Source: Geomonas oryzisoli
GTDB lineage: Bacteria > Desulfobacterota > Desulfuromonadia > Geobacterales > Geobacteraceae
DNA: 64,000 nt
Assembly: GCF_018986915.1 (NCBI RefSeq)
Contig: NZ_CP076723.1
Coordinates: 124,001-188,000, forward strand
Reading direction: 5' to 3'
The translations under genes and the position numbers were made by a program. The notes beneath the pieces are model-generated. The model was not told the DNA's origin. It was given only the letters and a program-made list of their open reading frames with translations, and did no database searches. This document shows, one piece after another, positions 9,758 through 18,328 of the stretch (within the stretch, counting starts at the first letter, position 1; every line of letters starts with the position of its first letter).

Positions 9758-11725
9758 AAACAGCGCCGGCTGGATCAGCTCCTGTTCCAGCGGCAGCACC
9801 AGGAAGAAGGAACTGCCGTCGTTGCTCTCCACCCAGACCATGCCGCCGTGGGCCTCGACCATCCCCTTGACGATGGCGAGCCCCAGCCCGGCGCCTTTGC
9901 CCTGCCGCCTGCCGCTGGAGTGGTGCCTGATATCGCCCACCTCGTAGAAGATCTCGAAGATGCCCAGTTGTTCGTGCAGCGGGATGCCGATGCCGCAGTC
10001 GCGCACCTCGACTTCCAGATAGCAGCGTTCGCCGCAGCGCCTCAGGAAATCCGGGTTGAAGCGCGTGAGGGTGTGGGCGCGCTGGTGCAGGTCCTCTTGC
10101 TGGACCACGCGGCCGTTGACGACGATCTCGCCCCCTTCGGGGCTGAAGCGGATGGCATTTAAAAGGAGCTCGTAGAAGACCCGCTCGAGATAGCCGCAGT
10201 CCCCCTGGAAAAAGGGGAGGTGGTCCAGGTCGCGTAGCGTCACCACCTGGCTGCGCTCCTCGAAGAGGGGCTGCAACTGGTCCAGGAGGTTCTCCAGGAG
10301 CATCCTCAGGTGGATGGCGGACGTCTCCAGCCCTTCCCGGCGCGCCTCCAGCCGGATCAGCTTCAAAAGGTCCGCGACCAGGGCCTTCAACCTCAGCCCG
10401 CCGTCGCGCACCATCTCCATGACCCGGCAGGCGTCCTCCTGCGAACTCCATCCCTGCTGCAGCAGGTGGTCCACCCCGGAGATGATGCTGGTGAGAGGCG
10501 TGTTGAATTCGTGGGAGACCATGCCCAGGAACTGGTTCTTCATGCGATCCAGCCGGGCCTGTTCCAGGTGCGCCTTTTCCACCAGGGCGAGGTTGTGCTT
10601 GAGCTTCGTTTCGGACACGGAGAGGCTGTGGCTGCTCTTTTCCAGCAGCCGGTGCGAGCGGAGCAGTTCCTCGCTCTTCCACTTGAGCTCGGTGAAGAGC
10701 CTGATCTGCTCGATGATGCTCCCCATCTGCTTGCCGACCGTCTCCAGGAAACGCAGCTCTTCGGGGGCGTAGCTGTGGGGCTCGCGGTGGATGAGGTGAA
10801 TCACCCCGATCAGGCGTTCCTGGGAGCTGATGGGGATGGAGGTGAGGCTCCCCCAACCTTCGCCGGCATCGCCCAGCGGCACCGTGCAGACCTGGCGGAA
10901 GCCGTCGGGATTCTTCAGGGTTTCCCCGAGCACCTGTTCCAGGTTGGGGGAGGCGTGTTTCGAGGCGCAGAGGGAAGGAGAGGATGCCTCCGGGGTGGAA
11001 AGGTGCAGGGTGCCCCCTTCGGCGCGGAACAGTTCCATCAGCTGGAGCAGGGTCCCTTCCTGTACCGCTTTAAGCTCCATGCCGAGGTTCATGCTGGTGA
11101 GCATGTTGTTGAGGATGGAGAGCTCGCGGTTTCTCTGCCAGATCTCCCGCTCGGTGCGGCGCTTCTCCGTGATGTCGCGCAGCAGGCAGTGCGCCACCTG
11201 CTCGTCGCCGAGGTCGATGAGCCGCGCGTTGATCTCGCCCAGGAACGAAGAGCCGTCCTTGCGTATCAGCCGTACCTCGTCCCAGTCAGCCTTGCCGCTG
11301 CGCACGAGCTGGTACAGGAAGCTGCGCAGCCGCTCGTGTTCGCAGGGGTCGAGCAGGTCGCGCACCACCATGTTGCCCAACTCGTCCTTGGTGAAGCCGA
11401 AAAGCTCGCGTCCCAGCCGGTTCTCTTCTTCGAGTTCGGCCGTTTCCACGTTGAAGATGAAGATGGCGTTGCCCGCTCCTTCCAGCAGGCTCTTGTAACG
11501 CCGTGCACTCTTGGCCGCCTCCTGCTGCATCTCTCCGATCTCGCGGCGCAGGCCGTCAACCATGCTCTCCTGGCGCTGCTTGAAGAGCGCCACAAAGCAC
11601 AGGAGCACCGCCGCCAGCGACACGGAGACGCCGAGGTGGAGCCATCCGGGCAGCGGCGTGTACTGCTCGATCAGAACGAGCAGCAGTTCGCAGGCGACAA
11701 TGAGTAACAGCGGCGCAAAGTGCAA
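9755..11725 (-). CDS. PAS/GAF sensor histidine kinase, membrane-anchored
   Basis: A histidine kinase of about 656 residues. I favour a TTG start at 11,725 because GGGGA sits 7 bases upstream and the protein then begins directly with hydrophobic segments. Two N-terminal membrane helices are followed by a coiled stretch, a PAS domain (SLLEGAGNAIFIFNVET to the DITEKRRTE linker), a GAF domain, the H-box MVSHEFNTPLTSI and a HATPase domain with NAIRFSPEGGE, DCGIGIP and GAGLGLAIVKGMV. The signal sensed is unknown. No partner response regulator is adjacent. Its stop codon abuts the dispersed repeat. Confidence 0.88.
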   Translation of the reverse strand: MHFAPLLLIVACELLLVLIEQYTPLPGWLHLGVSVSLAAVLLCFVALFKQRQESMVDGLRREIGEMQQEAAKSARRYKSLLEGAGNAIFIFNVETAELEEENRLGRELFGFTKDELGNMVVRDLLDPCEHERLRSFLYQLVRSGKADWDEVRLIRKDGSSFLGEINARLIDLGDEQVAHCLLRDITEKRRTEREIWQRNRELSILNNMLTSMNLGMELKAVQEGTLLQLMELFRAEGGTLHLSTPEASSPSLCASKHASPNLEQVLGETLKNPDGFRQVCTVPLGDAGEGWGSLTSIPISSQERLIGVIHLIHREPHSYAPEELRFLETVGKQMGSIIEQIRLFTELKWKSEELLRSHRLLEKSSHSLSVSETKLKHNLALVEKAHLEQARLDRMKNQFLGMVSHEFNTPLTSIISGVDHLLQQGWSSQEDACRVMEMVRDGGLRLKALVADLLKLIRLEARREGLETSAIHLRMLLENLLDQLQPLFEERSQVVTLRDLDHLPFFQGDCGYLERVFYELLLNAIRFSPEGGEIVVNGRVVQQEDLHQRAHTLTRFNPDFLRRCGERCYLEVEVRDCGIGIPLHEQLGIFEIFYEVGDIRHHSSGRRQGKGAGLGLAIVKGMVEAHGGMVWVESNDGSSFFLVLPLEQELIQPALF

Positions 11726-11857
11726 GGTCGTTTCCCCTGTACCAGCATTTTGACACCTGATTGGCGACGATCTTCCGCTACCTGCCACTCCCCCCTTCGC
11801 AAAGGGGGACTTTTACCAGCGGAAGTTTGTCACTACTCGGGTTTTGTTATGGCCCCG

Positions 11858-13102
11858 TCACTCGGGGACCGCTGCACCATGGCGGGTGAGGAGGTGTTCG
11901 CGCAGCCAGTTGAGCGCGGTAAAGCAGGTGATGGAACGGACCCGGGCCCGGTCCCCCTGGAAGTTGCAGCGTTCGACCCGGCAGGATTCGGCGTCGGCCA
12001 GCGCGATGTACACGGTGCCCACCGGTTTTTCGGACGTGCCGCCGTCCGGCCCGGCGATGCCGGTGACCGACAGGGCCAGGTTGCTTCCGGAGGCCTCGCG
12101 GGCGCCTTCGGCCATGGCGCGGGCGACCTCGGCACTGACCGCCCCGTGCCGCTCGATCAGTTCCGGGGAGACCGCGATCATCCGGCTCTTGGCGGCGTTA
12201 CTGTAGGTCACGTTCCCTTCCAGGAAGTAGGCGGAGCTGCCGGCCATAGCGGTGATGCGCGCGGCGATCATGCCGCCGGTGCAGGATTCTGCCAGGGCGA
12301 GGGTGACCCCGCTCTCCCGGAACAGGCGCGCCAGCACATCGTCCATGGTGTCGCCGTCCTCGGCGAAGAGGAACTCGGACAGCCGCCTCCTTACCTCGGC
12401 CGCGGCCGCCTCGAGGTGCTCCGCGTCTGCTGCCGCCGCCCGCAGGATCACGTGGATCTCCGGGTACTTAACGCAGTAGGCGAGCTGCAGAGGGGCGTCC
12501 GCCGGGAAGGCGCCTTCCAGCCGCTCGGCGATGGCCGCCTCCGGGATGCCGAACACCTTCAGGGTGATGCGCCGCCAGGGCGCGGGGAGCCGCTTGGAAA
12601 GCTCCGGGAGCACCGTGTCCGCCAGCATCCGCTCCATCTCGTAGGGGACCCCGGGGAGGAAGAAGAGCTCGGCCTGGTCGATGTCGATCGCGAAACCGCA
12701 GGCGGTTCCCAGTGGGTTGGGGATGAGCCGGGCACCCTTGGGGAAAAGCGCCTGGCGCCGGTTGGCCGGGTGCAGCGGTTTTGCGATCCTCTTTTCGAAC
12801 TCCGCCAGGTGGTCCAGCGCCGTCTGTGAGAGTTCCAGCTCCACTCCCGCCGCCCGCGCCGCGCCTTGGGCAGTGTAGTCGTCGGGGGTGGGACCGAGCC
12901 CGCCGGTGACGATGACGGCATCGCTCACCCCTGCCAGCTCGAGGAGGGCCTGCGCGATCGCCTCCTCGTCATCCGGGACGGTGAGGTGCCGAAAGACGCG
13001 CGCACCGCAATCGTAGATCCGGCCCGCGATGTGGCTCGCGTTGGTGTCCGTCACCTCGCCGGTCAGGAGTTCGTCCCCTATGGAAAGGATGGCGACTCTC
13101 AC
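11858..13102 (-). CDS. cinA: CinA family protein (competence/damage-inducible; nicotinamide-nucleotide amidase)
   Basis: About 414 residues, the usual two-domain CinA length. The N-terminal MoCF-like domain starts RVAILSIGDELLTGEV and includes VTGGLGPTPDD. The C-terminal NMN-deamidase domain has ALAESCTGGMIAARIT and SVTGIAGPDGGT. CinA homologues hydrolyse ADP-ribose and/or deamidate NMN in pyridine-nucleotide recycling. I choose the GTG at 13,102: it overlaps the pgpA stop as GTGA and matches the family start. It is the last gene of the coupled larB-larC-pgpA-cinA run. Confidence 0.93.
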   Translation of the reverse strand: MRVAILSIGDELLTGEVTDTNASHIAGRIYDCGARVFRHLTVPDDEEAIAQALLELAGVSDAVIVTGGLGPTPDDYTAQGAARAAGVELELSQTALDHLAEFEKRIAKPLHPANRRQALFPKGARLIPNPLGTACGFAIDIDQAELFFLPGVPYEMERMLADTVLPELSKRLPAPWRRITLKVFGIPEAAIAERLEGAFPADAPLQLAYCVKYPEIHVILRAAAADAEHLEAAAAEVRRRLSEFLFAEDGDTMDDVLARLFRESGVTLALAESCTGGMIAARITAMAGSSAYFLEGNVTYSNAAKSRMIAVSPELIERHGAVSAEVARAMAEGAREASGSNLALSVTGIAGPDGGTSEKPVGTVYIALADAESCRVERCNFQGDRARVRSITCFTALNWLREHLLTRHGAAVPE

Positions 13103-13548
13103 AAAAACCTCAGGGCCAGGTGCGTGGCGGCGCAGGCGTAGATGCCGGCGACGATGTCGTCCAGCACCACGCCGTAGCCGTTTTTCAGCGAGCGGTCGAA
13201 CCAGCGCGCCGGCTGCGGTTTCAGGATGTCGAAGATGCGGAACATGACGAAGCCCGCGAGGATCCCCTGCCAGGACGCCGGGACCGCGGTCATGGTCACC
13301 AGGTAGCCGGCCACCTCGTCGATGACGATCTTGCCCGAGTCGTGCTCGCCCCAGAGCTCCTCGCCGAAACCCGCGCTCCAGCAGGCGAACAGCGTGAAGG
13401 CGGCCGTGGTGAGGAGGTAGAGCCACAGCGGCATGCCCGAGAGGAGCAGGAAGAAGGGGATCGCCCCGAGCGTCCCGACCGTTCCGGAGGCAAAGGGGGA
13501 AAAGCCGGTGCCGAACCAGGTGGCGGAAATGATCACGAACTTTTTCAT
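13099..13548 (-). CDS. pgpA: Phosphatidylglycerophosphatase A
   Basis: A 149-residue inner-membrane enzyme that dephosphorylates phosphatidylglycerophosphate in phospholipid synthesis. The family pattern is clear: GTGFSPFASGTVGTLGAIP at the start, the acidic KIVIDEVAGY segment, FRIFDILKPQPARWFDR and the terminal VVLDDIVAGIYA. About four hydrophobic segments are visible. ATGA overlaps join it to larC upstream and GTGA to cinA downstream, so all four genes are translationally coupled, although their pathways differ. Confidence 0.95.
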   Translation of the reverse strand: MKKFVIISATWFGTGFSPFASGTVGTLGAIPFFLLLSGMPLWLYLLTTAAFTLFACWSAGFGEELWGEHDSGKIVIDEVAGYLVTMTAVPASWQGILAGFVMFRIFDILKPQPARWFDRSLKNGYGVVLDDIVAGIYACAATHLALRFL

Positions 13549-14702
13549 CCCTTGCTGCACTCCCTCTCCACGGTCCGGTACACCTCGAAAAGCGGCACTT
13601 GCTTTGCGAGGGCGATCTCCCGGCAGGATTCGTATTCCGGCGTGACCCGCCCGTTGCCCAGCACCTTGACCCGCACCTCGCCCAGCGAGGTCTGCCGCGT
13701 CTCGCAGGAGCGGGGGAGGGTGATCCGGCCGGCGGGGTAGTAGCGCAGGCCGATGGCGCTCGATTCCGCGAGGATGATGGCCGACAGTTGCTCCAGGTCG
13801 TCCGGCTTGGCGATCACGGTGAGGCGGGTTCCGGGGCGGTTCTTCTTCATCTGCAGCGGCGAGAAGGCGACGTCCAGCGCCCCCGCCTCCATGAGCCGTT
13901 CCATGAGGAAGCCGAAGATCTCCGCGGGCATGTCGTCGATGTGCGTCTCGAGGACCAGCACCTCCTGTGCCTCTCCGGATGCGGCGCTTTCCCCCAGCAC
14001 GAGCCGGAGCAGGTTGGGGAGTTCCGGGAAATCCTTTTCTCCGGCGCCGTAGCCCGTCGCCGCGACGGTCATCGCCGGGGGAGGACCGAACTTCTCGGCG
14101 AGCGCCGCGACGATCGCCGCGCCGGTCGGGGTGACCCGTTCGCCGGGGCCGATGTCGGGGCCGAGCGGGATCCCCTCCATCAGCTTCGCTGTGGCCGGCG
14201 CCGGGACGGGAAGGAGTCCGTGGGCGGTTTTCACGAAGCCGTGGCCGTAGGGGAGGCCCGAGGCGCAGACCTTCTCGATGCCGAGGTAGTCGAGGCCGAT
14301 GGCGGTGCCGACGATGTCGACGATGGAGTCGACGGCGCCGACCTCGTGGAAATGCACCCGCTCCAGCGGCACGCCGTGCACGCTCGCCTCGGCCTGCGCC
14401 AGCTTCAGGAAGATACGCTGGGAGAGTTCCTTGACCCGCGGCTTGAGATCCGACTTCTCGATCATCGCAGCGATGCCCGAGTAGTGGCGGTGCGGTTGGT
14501 CCTCTTCGGTGAGGGTGACCTTGAAGGAGGCGCCGGAGACGCCGTGGCGCTCCACCTTGCGGCTCTCCAGCGTGTAGCCGCACAGCGGCAGCGTAGAGAG
14601 TTCCTGCTGCAGCGTCTCCAGCGGGAGCCCGAGCTCGATCAGGCCGGCTACGGTCATGTCGCCTGCGATCCCGGCGAAGCAATCGAAATACAGTACCTTC
14701 AT
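13545..14702 (-). CDS. larC: LarC, nickel insertion for the pincer nucleotide cofactor
   Basis: A 385-residue LarC (DUF111) protein, apparently one continuous frame without the programmed frameshift seen in Lactobacillus larC. It begins MKVLYFDCFAGIAGDM and contains the histidine-rich region EDQPHRHYSGI and the conserved VHFHEVGAVDSIVDIVG. LarC is a CTP-dependent nickel insertase that finishes the nickel-pincer nucleotide cofactor of lactate racemase and related enzymes. It overlaps larB by ATGA. The sulfur-transferase LarE and any LarA-type client are not in this window. Confidence 0.93.
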   Translation of the reverse strand: MKVLYFDCFAGIAGDMTVAGLIELGLPLETLQQELSTLPLCGYTLESRKVERHGVSGASFKVTLTEEDQPHRHYSGIAAMIEKSDLKPRVKELSQRIFLKLAQAEASVHGVPLERVHFHEVGAVDSIVDIVGTAIGLDYLGIEKVCASGLPYGHGFVKTAHGLLPVPAPATAKLMEGIPLGPDIGPGERVTPTGAAIVAALAEKFGPPPAMTVAATGYGAGEKDFPELPNLLRLVLGESAASGEAQEVLVLETHIDDMPAEIFGFLMERLMEAGALDVAFSPLQMKKNRPGTRLTVIAKPDDLEQLSAIILAESSAIGLRYYPAGRITLPRSCETRQTSLGEVRVKVLGNGRVTPEYESCREIALAKQVPLFEVYRTVERECSKG

Positions 14703-15454
14703 CCGTGAATCCTGTTCATGAGGCTCGCCGCGTAGGCAGCTCCGAAGCCGTTATCTATGTTGACCACCGTCACCCCGGCGGCGCAGGAATTGAGCATGCC
14801 GAGCAGGGCCGCGACGCCGCCGAAGGACGCGCCGTAACCAACCGAGGTGGGGACCGCGATCACCGGTTTGTCCACCAGCCCCCCCACGACGGAGGGAAGG
14901 GCCCCCTCCATCCCCGCCACGACGATGATCACCGAGGCTTCCGCCAGCGTGCCGCGCCGCGCCAGCAGGCGGTGCAATCCCGCCACGCCCACGTCGTACA
15001 CCTTTTCCACCACGTTTCCCATCATCTGCGCGGTGAGGACCGCCTCGGCCGCCACCGGTATGTCCGAGGTGCCGGCACAGACCACCAGCACCTTGCCGCG
15101 GCCGCGCAATTCGACCGGATGCTGTTCGATGGTGAGCGCGCGGGCGTCGGGGTGGTAGATGGCCTGCGGGAAGAACTCCTTGAGTTTGGCCCCCTTGGCG
15201 CCGTTGACCCGCGTCGCCAGGACGTTGCCGCCTTTCTCCAGGAGCGCCGTGATGATGGTGCGCATCTGGGCGATGCTCTTGCCCTGCCCGAAGATCACCT
15301 CGGGAAAGCCCTGGCGCAGGGTGCGGTGGTGGTCCACCGTGGCGCAGCCGACATCTTCGAAGGGGAGGTGCTTCAATCTCTCCAGCGCCTGGGGGATGTC
15401 GAGCGCCCCCTCGCGTACTTCCAGGAGGACCTTTTCAATTACCTTGTTTTGCAT
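14699..15454 (-). CDS. larB: LarB, pincer cofactor carboxylase/hydrolase
   Basis: A 251-residue member of the AIR-carboxylase (PurE-like) superfamily. The C-terminal half has the PurE-like AGTSDIPVAAEA, VAGMEGALPSVVGGLV and PTSVGYGASFGG segments. An N-terminal extension rich in charged residues marks it as LarB. LarB carboxylates nicotinic acid adenine dinucleotide and cleaves its phosphoanhydride in the first step of nickel-pincer cofactor synthesis. It leads the larB-larC-pgpA-cinA run on the minus strand. Confidence 0.92.
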   Translation of the reverse strand: MQNKVIEKVLLEVREGALDIPQALERLKHLPFEDVGCATVDHHRTLRQGFPEVIFGQGKSIAQMRTIITALLEKGGNVLATRVNGAKGAKLKEFFPQAIYHPDARALTIEQHPVELRGRGKVLVVCAGTSDIPVAAEAVLTAQMMGNVVEKVYDVGVAGLHRLLARRGTLAEASVIIVVAGMEGALPSVVGGLVDKPVIAVPTSVGYGASFGGVAALLGMLNSCAAGVTVVNIDNGFGAAYAASLMNRIHG

Positions 15455-15615
15455 GAATATGAAGCTGCCTCCGCAGGTTGCAAAATGGGATTAAGGCTAA
15501 CATAGAAACGTGGGATTCGCTGCTAAAAAATACTTTTTTTGGCAGGAGCGGGGAATTTTCTGAGAGATGGACGGGATGGGGATGTCGCTGTGTCGTAACG
15601 TGTCAAAGTACAAAG

Positions 15616-15642
15616 AAAAGCCCCGTTGTAGAGGAGGCTTTT
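15616..15642 (-). terminator. Hairpin downstream of the brnA-like gene
   Basis: Read on the minus strand, AAAAGCC and GGCTTTT pair across an 13-base loop just past the stop at 15,651, followed by a short T-rich stretch. This is consistent with an intrinsic terminator. Confidence 0.55.
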
Positions 15643-15650
15643 GAGAGGGA

Positions 15651-15929
15651 TTAGGGCGTGCGGGATTTCTTTGTGACGGCAGAGGTCCCCACTCTCTTCT
15701 TGCGCTGTGCTTCCATGACCGTCCGCAGGATCCTGTTGGCCCTGGTCTGATACCCTCTGCCCGCCTCCTTAAGCCATGTCACCACATCGGAATCCAGGCG
15801 TATGGTAATAGTCTGCTTAGCGGGGACAAAGGTCGCCTTCTCGAAAAAATCGTCCCCCAGTTCCGGCAGGTCCGAGTAGTCGATTTCATCATCTTTCATG
15901 GCATCAACCTTGTCCCACTCGAATTTCAT
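15651..15929 (-). CDS. BrnA-type antitoxin with a BrnT-like leader; toxin gene missing
   Basis: A 92-residue protein. Residues 11-92 look like BrnA, the antitoxin of type II BrnTA modules: acidic MKDDEIDYSDLPEL followed by a ribbon-helix-helix TITIRLDSDVVTWLK. The first residues MKFEWDK are how BrnT toxins usually begin. The good TGAGG ribosome site serves this first ATG. No BrnT gene is found upstream, where it would normally be. The simplest reading is an in-frame deletion that fused the first codons of brnT to brnA; an internal ATG at 15,899 with AAGG upstream may be the original brnA start. Confidence 0.75.
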   Translation of the reverse strand: MKFEWDKVDAMKDDEIDYSDLPELGDDFFEKATFVPAKQTITIRLDSDVVTWLKEAGRGYQTRANRILRTVMEAQRKKRVGTSAVTKKSRTP

Positions 15930-15941
15930 CTACGGCCTCAT

Positions 15942-15963
15942 TGTAAATACACATGTATGTACA
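15942..15963. promoter_or_regulatory. Inverted repeat upstream of the brnA-like gene
   Basis: TGTAAATACAC and ATGTATGTACA form an 11-bp inverted repeat with 9 matches, about 13 bases before the start codon. BrnA antitoxins autoregulate through such operators, so this is a candidate BrnA site. Confidence 0.45.
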
Positions 15964-16084
15964 GTCAAGCAGCAGAATGCAGTCCCGGCGGTTATTATAC
16001 CCGCTGTTTATGTTTGCGCGCGTATTGTCCATGTTGTACCGTTTGAACGCTTGACAGAATGGGGATGGTACGGGAGGTTGAAAG

Positions 16085-16834
<750 letters not shown>

Positions 16835-16913
16835 GCCGCGGCCCATATCCCGCGATGCGCCTTATGGTGCCGCCCGACCGGAACACGGGTGTAACCGTGC
16901 TTCCTCGCGTCGG

Positions 16914-16943
16914 CTAGATCTTCACCGTCTTGTAAAGGAAGTT
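16914..16943 (-). other. attL: displaced original 3' end of the sigma-54 regulator gene
   Basis: Read on the minus strand this encodes NFLYKTVKI and a TAG stop, exactly the C-terminus of the regulator gene whose intact copy ends at 36,946. 24 of 26 bases match (16,918-16,943 against 36,950-36,975). The two mismatches (16,926 and 16,929) are synonymous third positions, and the stop is TAG here against TGA there. The 14-base core TTGTAAAGGAAGTT is identical. This is the left attachment site. Confidence 0.85.
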
Positions 16944-16980
16944 TAAGGCAACTTCAGTTAAATTAGCTGGTTATCTATGA

Positions 16981-17001
16981 TGGGTACGATATGGGTACGA
17001 A
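16981..17001 (+). promoter_or_regulatory. Arm-type integrase site, left
   Basis: Two direct copies of GGGTACGA separated by TAT. The identical 21 bases occur in the same orientation at 36,805-36,825, inside the right end. Paired repeats at both ends of an element, near the cores, fit arm-type integrase binding sites. The 250 bases that follow hold no convincing gene. Confidence 0.6.
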
Positions 17002-17248
17002 AAAAATTAAAGAAAGTTAATTATAAGTTCAAAAACTCACTCCTGATTTTGCTTCATTTTGTCTCATCTTCCGGTAGGTGTTTTGCGGATTGCTTTGCTA
17101 CACCTCAGTATAGGGCTGCAGCCAGTTCTTTACCAGCCCTCCTCCACCCAGGGGCTCTTTTCCCGGACCTCCCGCTTTGAGGACCTCCTTTCCACTACCA
17201 AAGGTACGAATTCGCAGGTCTGAACCTTTAGACAAACCTGCTGAATAT

Positions 17249-17310
17249 GTCCGTACGGCAATTTCTGGTTGGTTTCCCCGCGAGATCAGGTGTAATGTGT
17301 CCGTACGGAA
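17249..17310. promoter_or_regulatory. Two TGTCCGTACGG operator-like repeats
   Basis: TGTCCGTACGG occurs at 17,249 and 17,299, a spacing of exactly 50 bases, upstream of the HipB-like gene. CCGTACGG is palindromic. HipB-type proteins repress their own promoters through repeated palindromes, so these are likely its operators. Confidence 0.6.
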
Positions 17311-17324
17311 AAACGGAGGGAGGC

Positions 17325-17600
17325 ATGGACCAAGAACAAAAGACAAGGGTCGGTGAGGCAATCTACGGCAGGGTCGTCAGCGCCAAGGATCTCGGGCAGG
17401 CCATTCGCAGCAAGCGCAAGGAAATCGGGATGCGGCAGGAAACCGCCGCAGGAATGACCGGGGTCGGGACCAAATTCCTTTCCCAACTGGAGAACGGGAA
17501 GGAAACGGCGGAACTGGGTAAAGCGCTCCAGGTGCTGTACAAGATGGGGCTCGAACTGTACGTCTTCCCGAGAAGCGCCGACCCCTTCAAGGAACGATGA
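17325..17600 (+). CDS. HipB-like HTH transcriptional regulator (no HipA partner)
   Basis: A 91-residue XRE-family protein; the start after GGGAGGC is preferred over an earlier in-frame start. The helix-turn-helix spans about residues 28-60 (IGMRQETAAGMTGVGTKFLSQLENG). The C-terminal LELYVFPR resembles the beta strand of HipB/Y4mF-type antitoxins. No HipA-like kinase follows: the next feature is a strong hairpin and then a convergent gene. It may be an orphan antitoxin or have been reused as a regulator of the element's left end. Two palindromic repeats lie upstream. Confidence 0.78.
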   Translation: MDQEQKTRVGEAIYGRVVSAKDLGQAIRSKRKEIGMRQETAAGMTGVGTKFLSQLENGKETAELGKALQVLYKMGLELYVFPRSADPFKER

Positions 17601-17677
17601 GTCTCCCCATATTCAGGAGATCCTGCCACGTGACGCACCTGTCATGGTGTTCCGGGCGCAGCGAGAATTAGGGATAC

Positions 17678-17723
17678 GGCAGCCTGAGCGGACCGCATAC
17701 AGGCGGGCGGTCCGCTCAGGCTG
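17678..17723. terminator. Perfect 18-bp hairpin between convergent genes
   Basis: GCAGCCTGAGCGGACCGC pairs perfectly with its inverse across a 10-base loop. It lies between the ends of the HipB-like (plus) and AlpA-like (minus) genes, as expected of a bidirectional terminator, although no T-run follows. Confidence 0.65.
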
Positions 17724-17734
17724 CTGACCTGGTT

Positions 17735-17938
17735 TCACCTCCTGCCGGGGTCGCTGGTGCTGGTGCGAAAATGTGCATCGATGAACTGCCGCACCGCCTC
17801 CTCCTGGTAACGCACCGCACCGTGCTGGGCCATCTTTATGAACGGGATGCCACCCCCCTCCCAGCGCTTTCTGCGCAGCCAGTGCACCGACATTCCCACC
17901 ATCTGGGCCGTTTCCTGCTCCGTCATCAGCCGGTTCAT
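17735..17938 (-). CDS. AlpA/excisionase-like HTH protein
   Basis: A 67-residue MerR/AlpA-type winged-helix protein beginning MNRLMTEQETAQMVG, with the recognition-helix pattern SVHWLRRKRW and the wing GIPFIKMAQHGAVRYQ. GGAGG precedes the chosen start. Small proteins of this type act as excisionases (recombination directionality factors) or as activators in integrative elements. Here it sits 0.8 kb from attL and about 18.8 kb from the integrase, at the opposite end. An Xis role is inferred from family and setting only. Confidence 0.75.
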   Translation of the reverse strand: MNRLMTEQETAQMVGMSVHWLRRKRWEGGGIPFIKMAQHGAVRYQEEAVRQFIDAHFRTSTSDPGRR

Positions 17939-18218
17939 ATTTTCCTCCTTTCGGGCCAGGTTCAGGACCCGGCTAGATTTGAATCCTCCAATCTTTAGGC
18001 ATGGAACATGCCAGCCCCAACTGCCCGATTTCACGTGCTTCAGCTGGTCGTGGCAATGCCAGGCTGGTCAGGATCTGCGCTGGCTGCTGTTCAGGATTCG
18101 AACTTTGGGTTGAGTGACGTGGAACGTGGTGGCGATCAAGGCAGGGCCGTTCGAATAAAAAGGATAGAAAGAGGGGCTTCCGGGTTTTCCGTGGGTGGCA
18201 GGGTAAAGATTGAGCCCG

Positions 18219-18285
18219 CCCAGCCGGAACCAGATCATGATTTTGAACTATACACGAGATTTTGCTTGCAATTGTTCCGGCTGGG
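18219..18285. repeat. 12-bp inverted repeat, wide loop
   Basis: CCCAGCCGGAAC and its perfect inverse GTTCCGGCTGGG flank a 43-base AT-rich loop in the roughly 290-base gap before the TetR gene. The spacing suggests paired protein-binding sites or the ends of a tiny insertion rather than a terminator. The rest of the gap holds nothing recognisable. Confidence 0.5.
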
Positions 18286-18294
18286 CCCTATAGT

Positions 18295-18308
18295 TGAGTA
18301 ACTACTCA
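18295..18308. promoter_or_regulatory. TetR-family operator, upstream of tetR
   Basis: TGAGTAACTACTCA is a perfect palindrome 20 bases before the regulator start codon. A related site (11 of 14 matches) precedes the SDR gene downstream. TetR-family repressors usually bind such palindromes near their own gene. Confidence 0.7.
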
Positions 18309-18328
18309 GTTAAAAAGTGGGATAAATA

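Noticed and set aside
13103-13426. Upstream extension of cinA
   Set aside because: It is a shifted frame of pgpA; the family start matches the GTG at 13,102.
13549-14682. Upstream extension of pgpA over larC
   Set aside because: This part is a shifted-frame shadow of larC, arginine/proline-rich and unlike PgpA; the ATG at 13,548 with ATGA overlap is the natural start.
16977-17180. A 67-codon frame just inside the left end of the element
   Set aside because: No ribosome site, it starts inside the arm-type repeat, and its composition is not protein-like.
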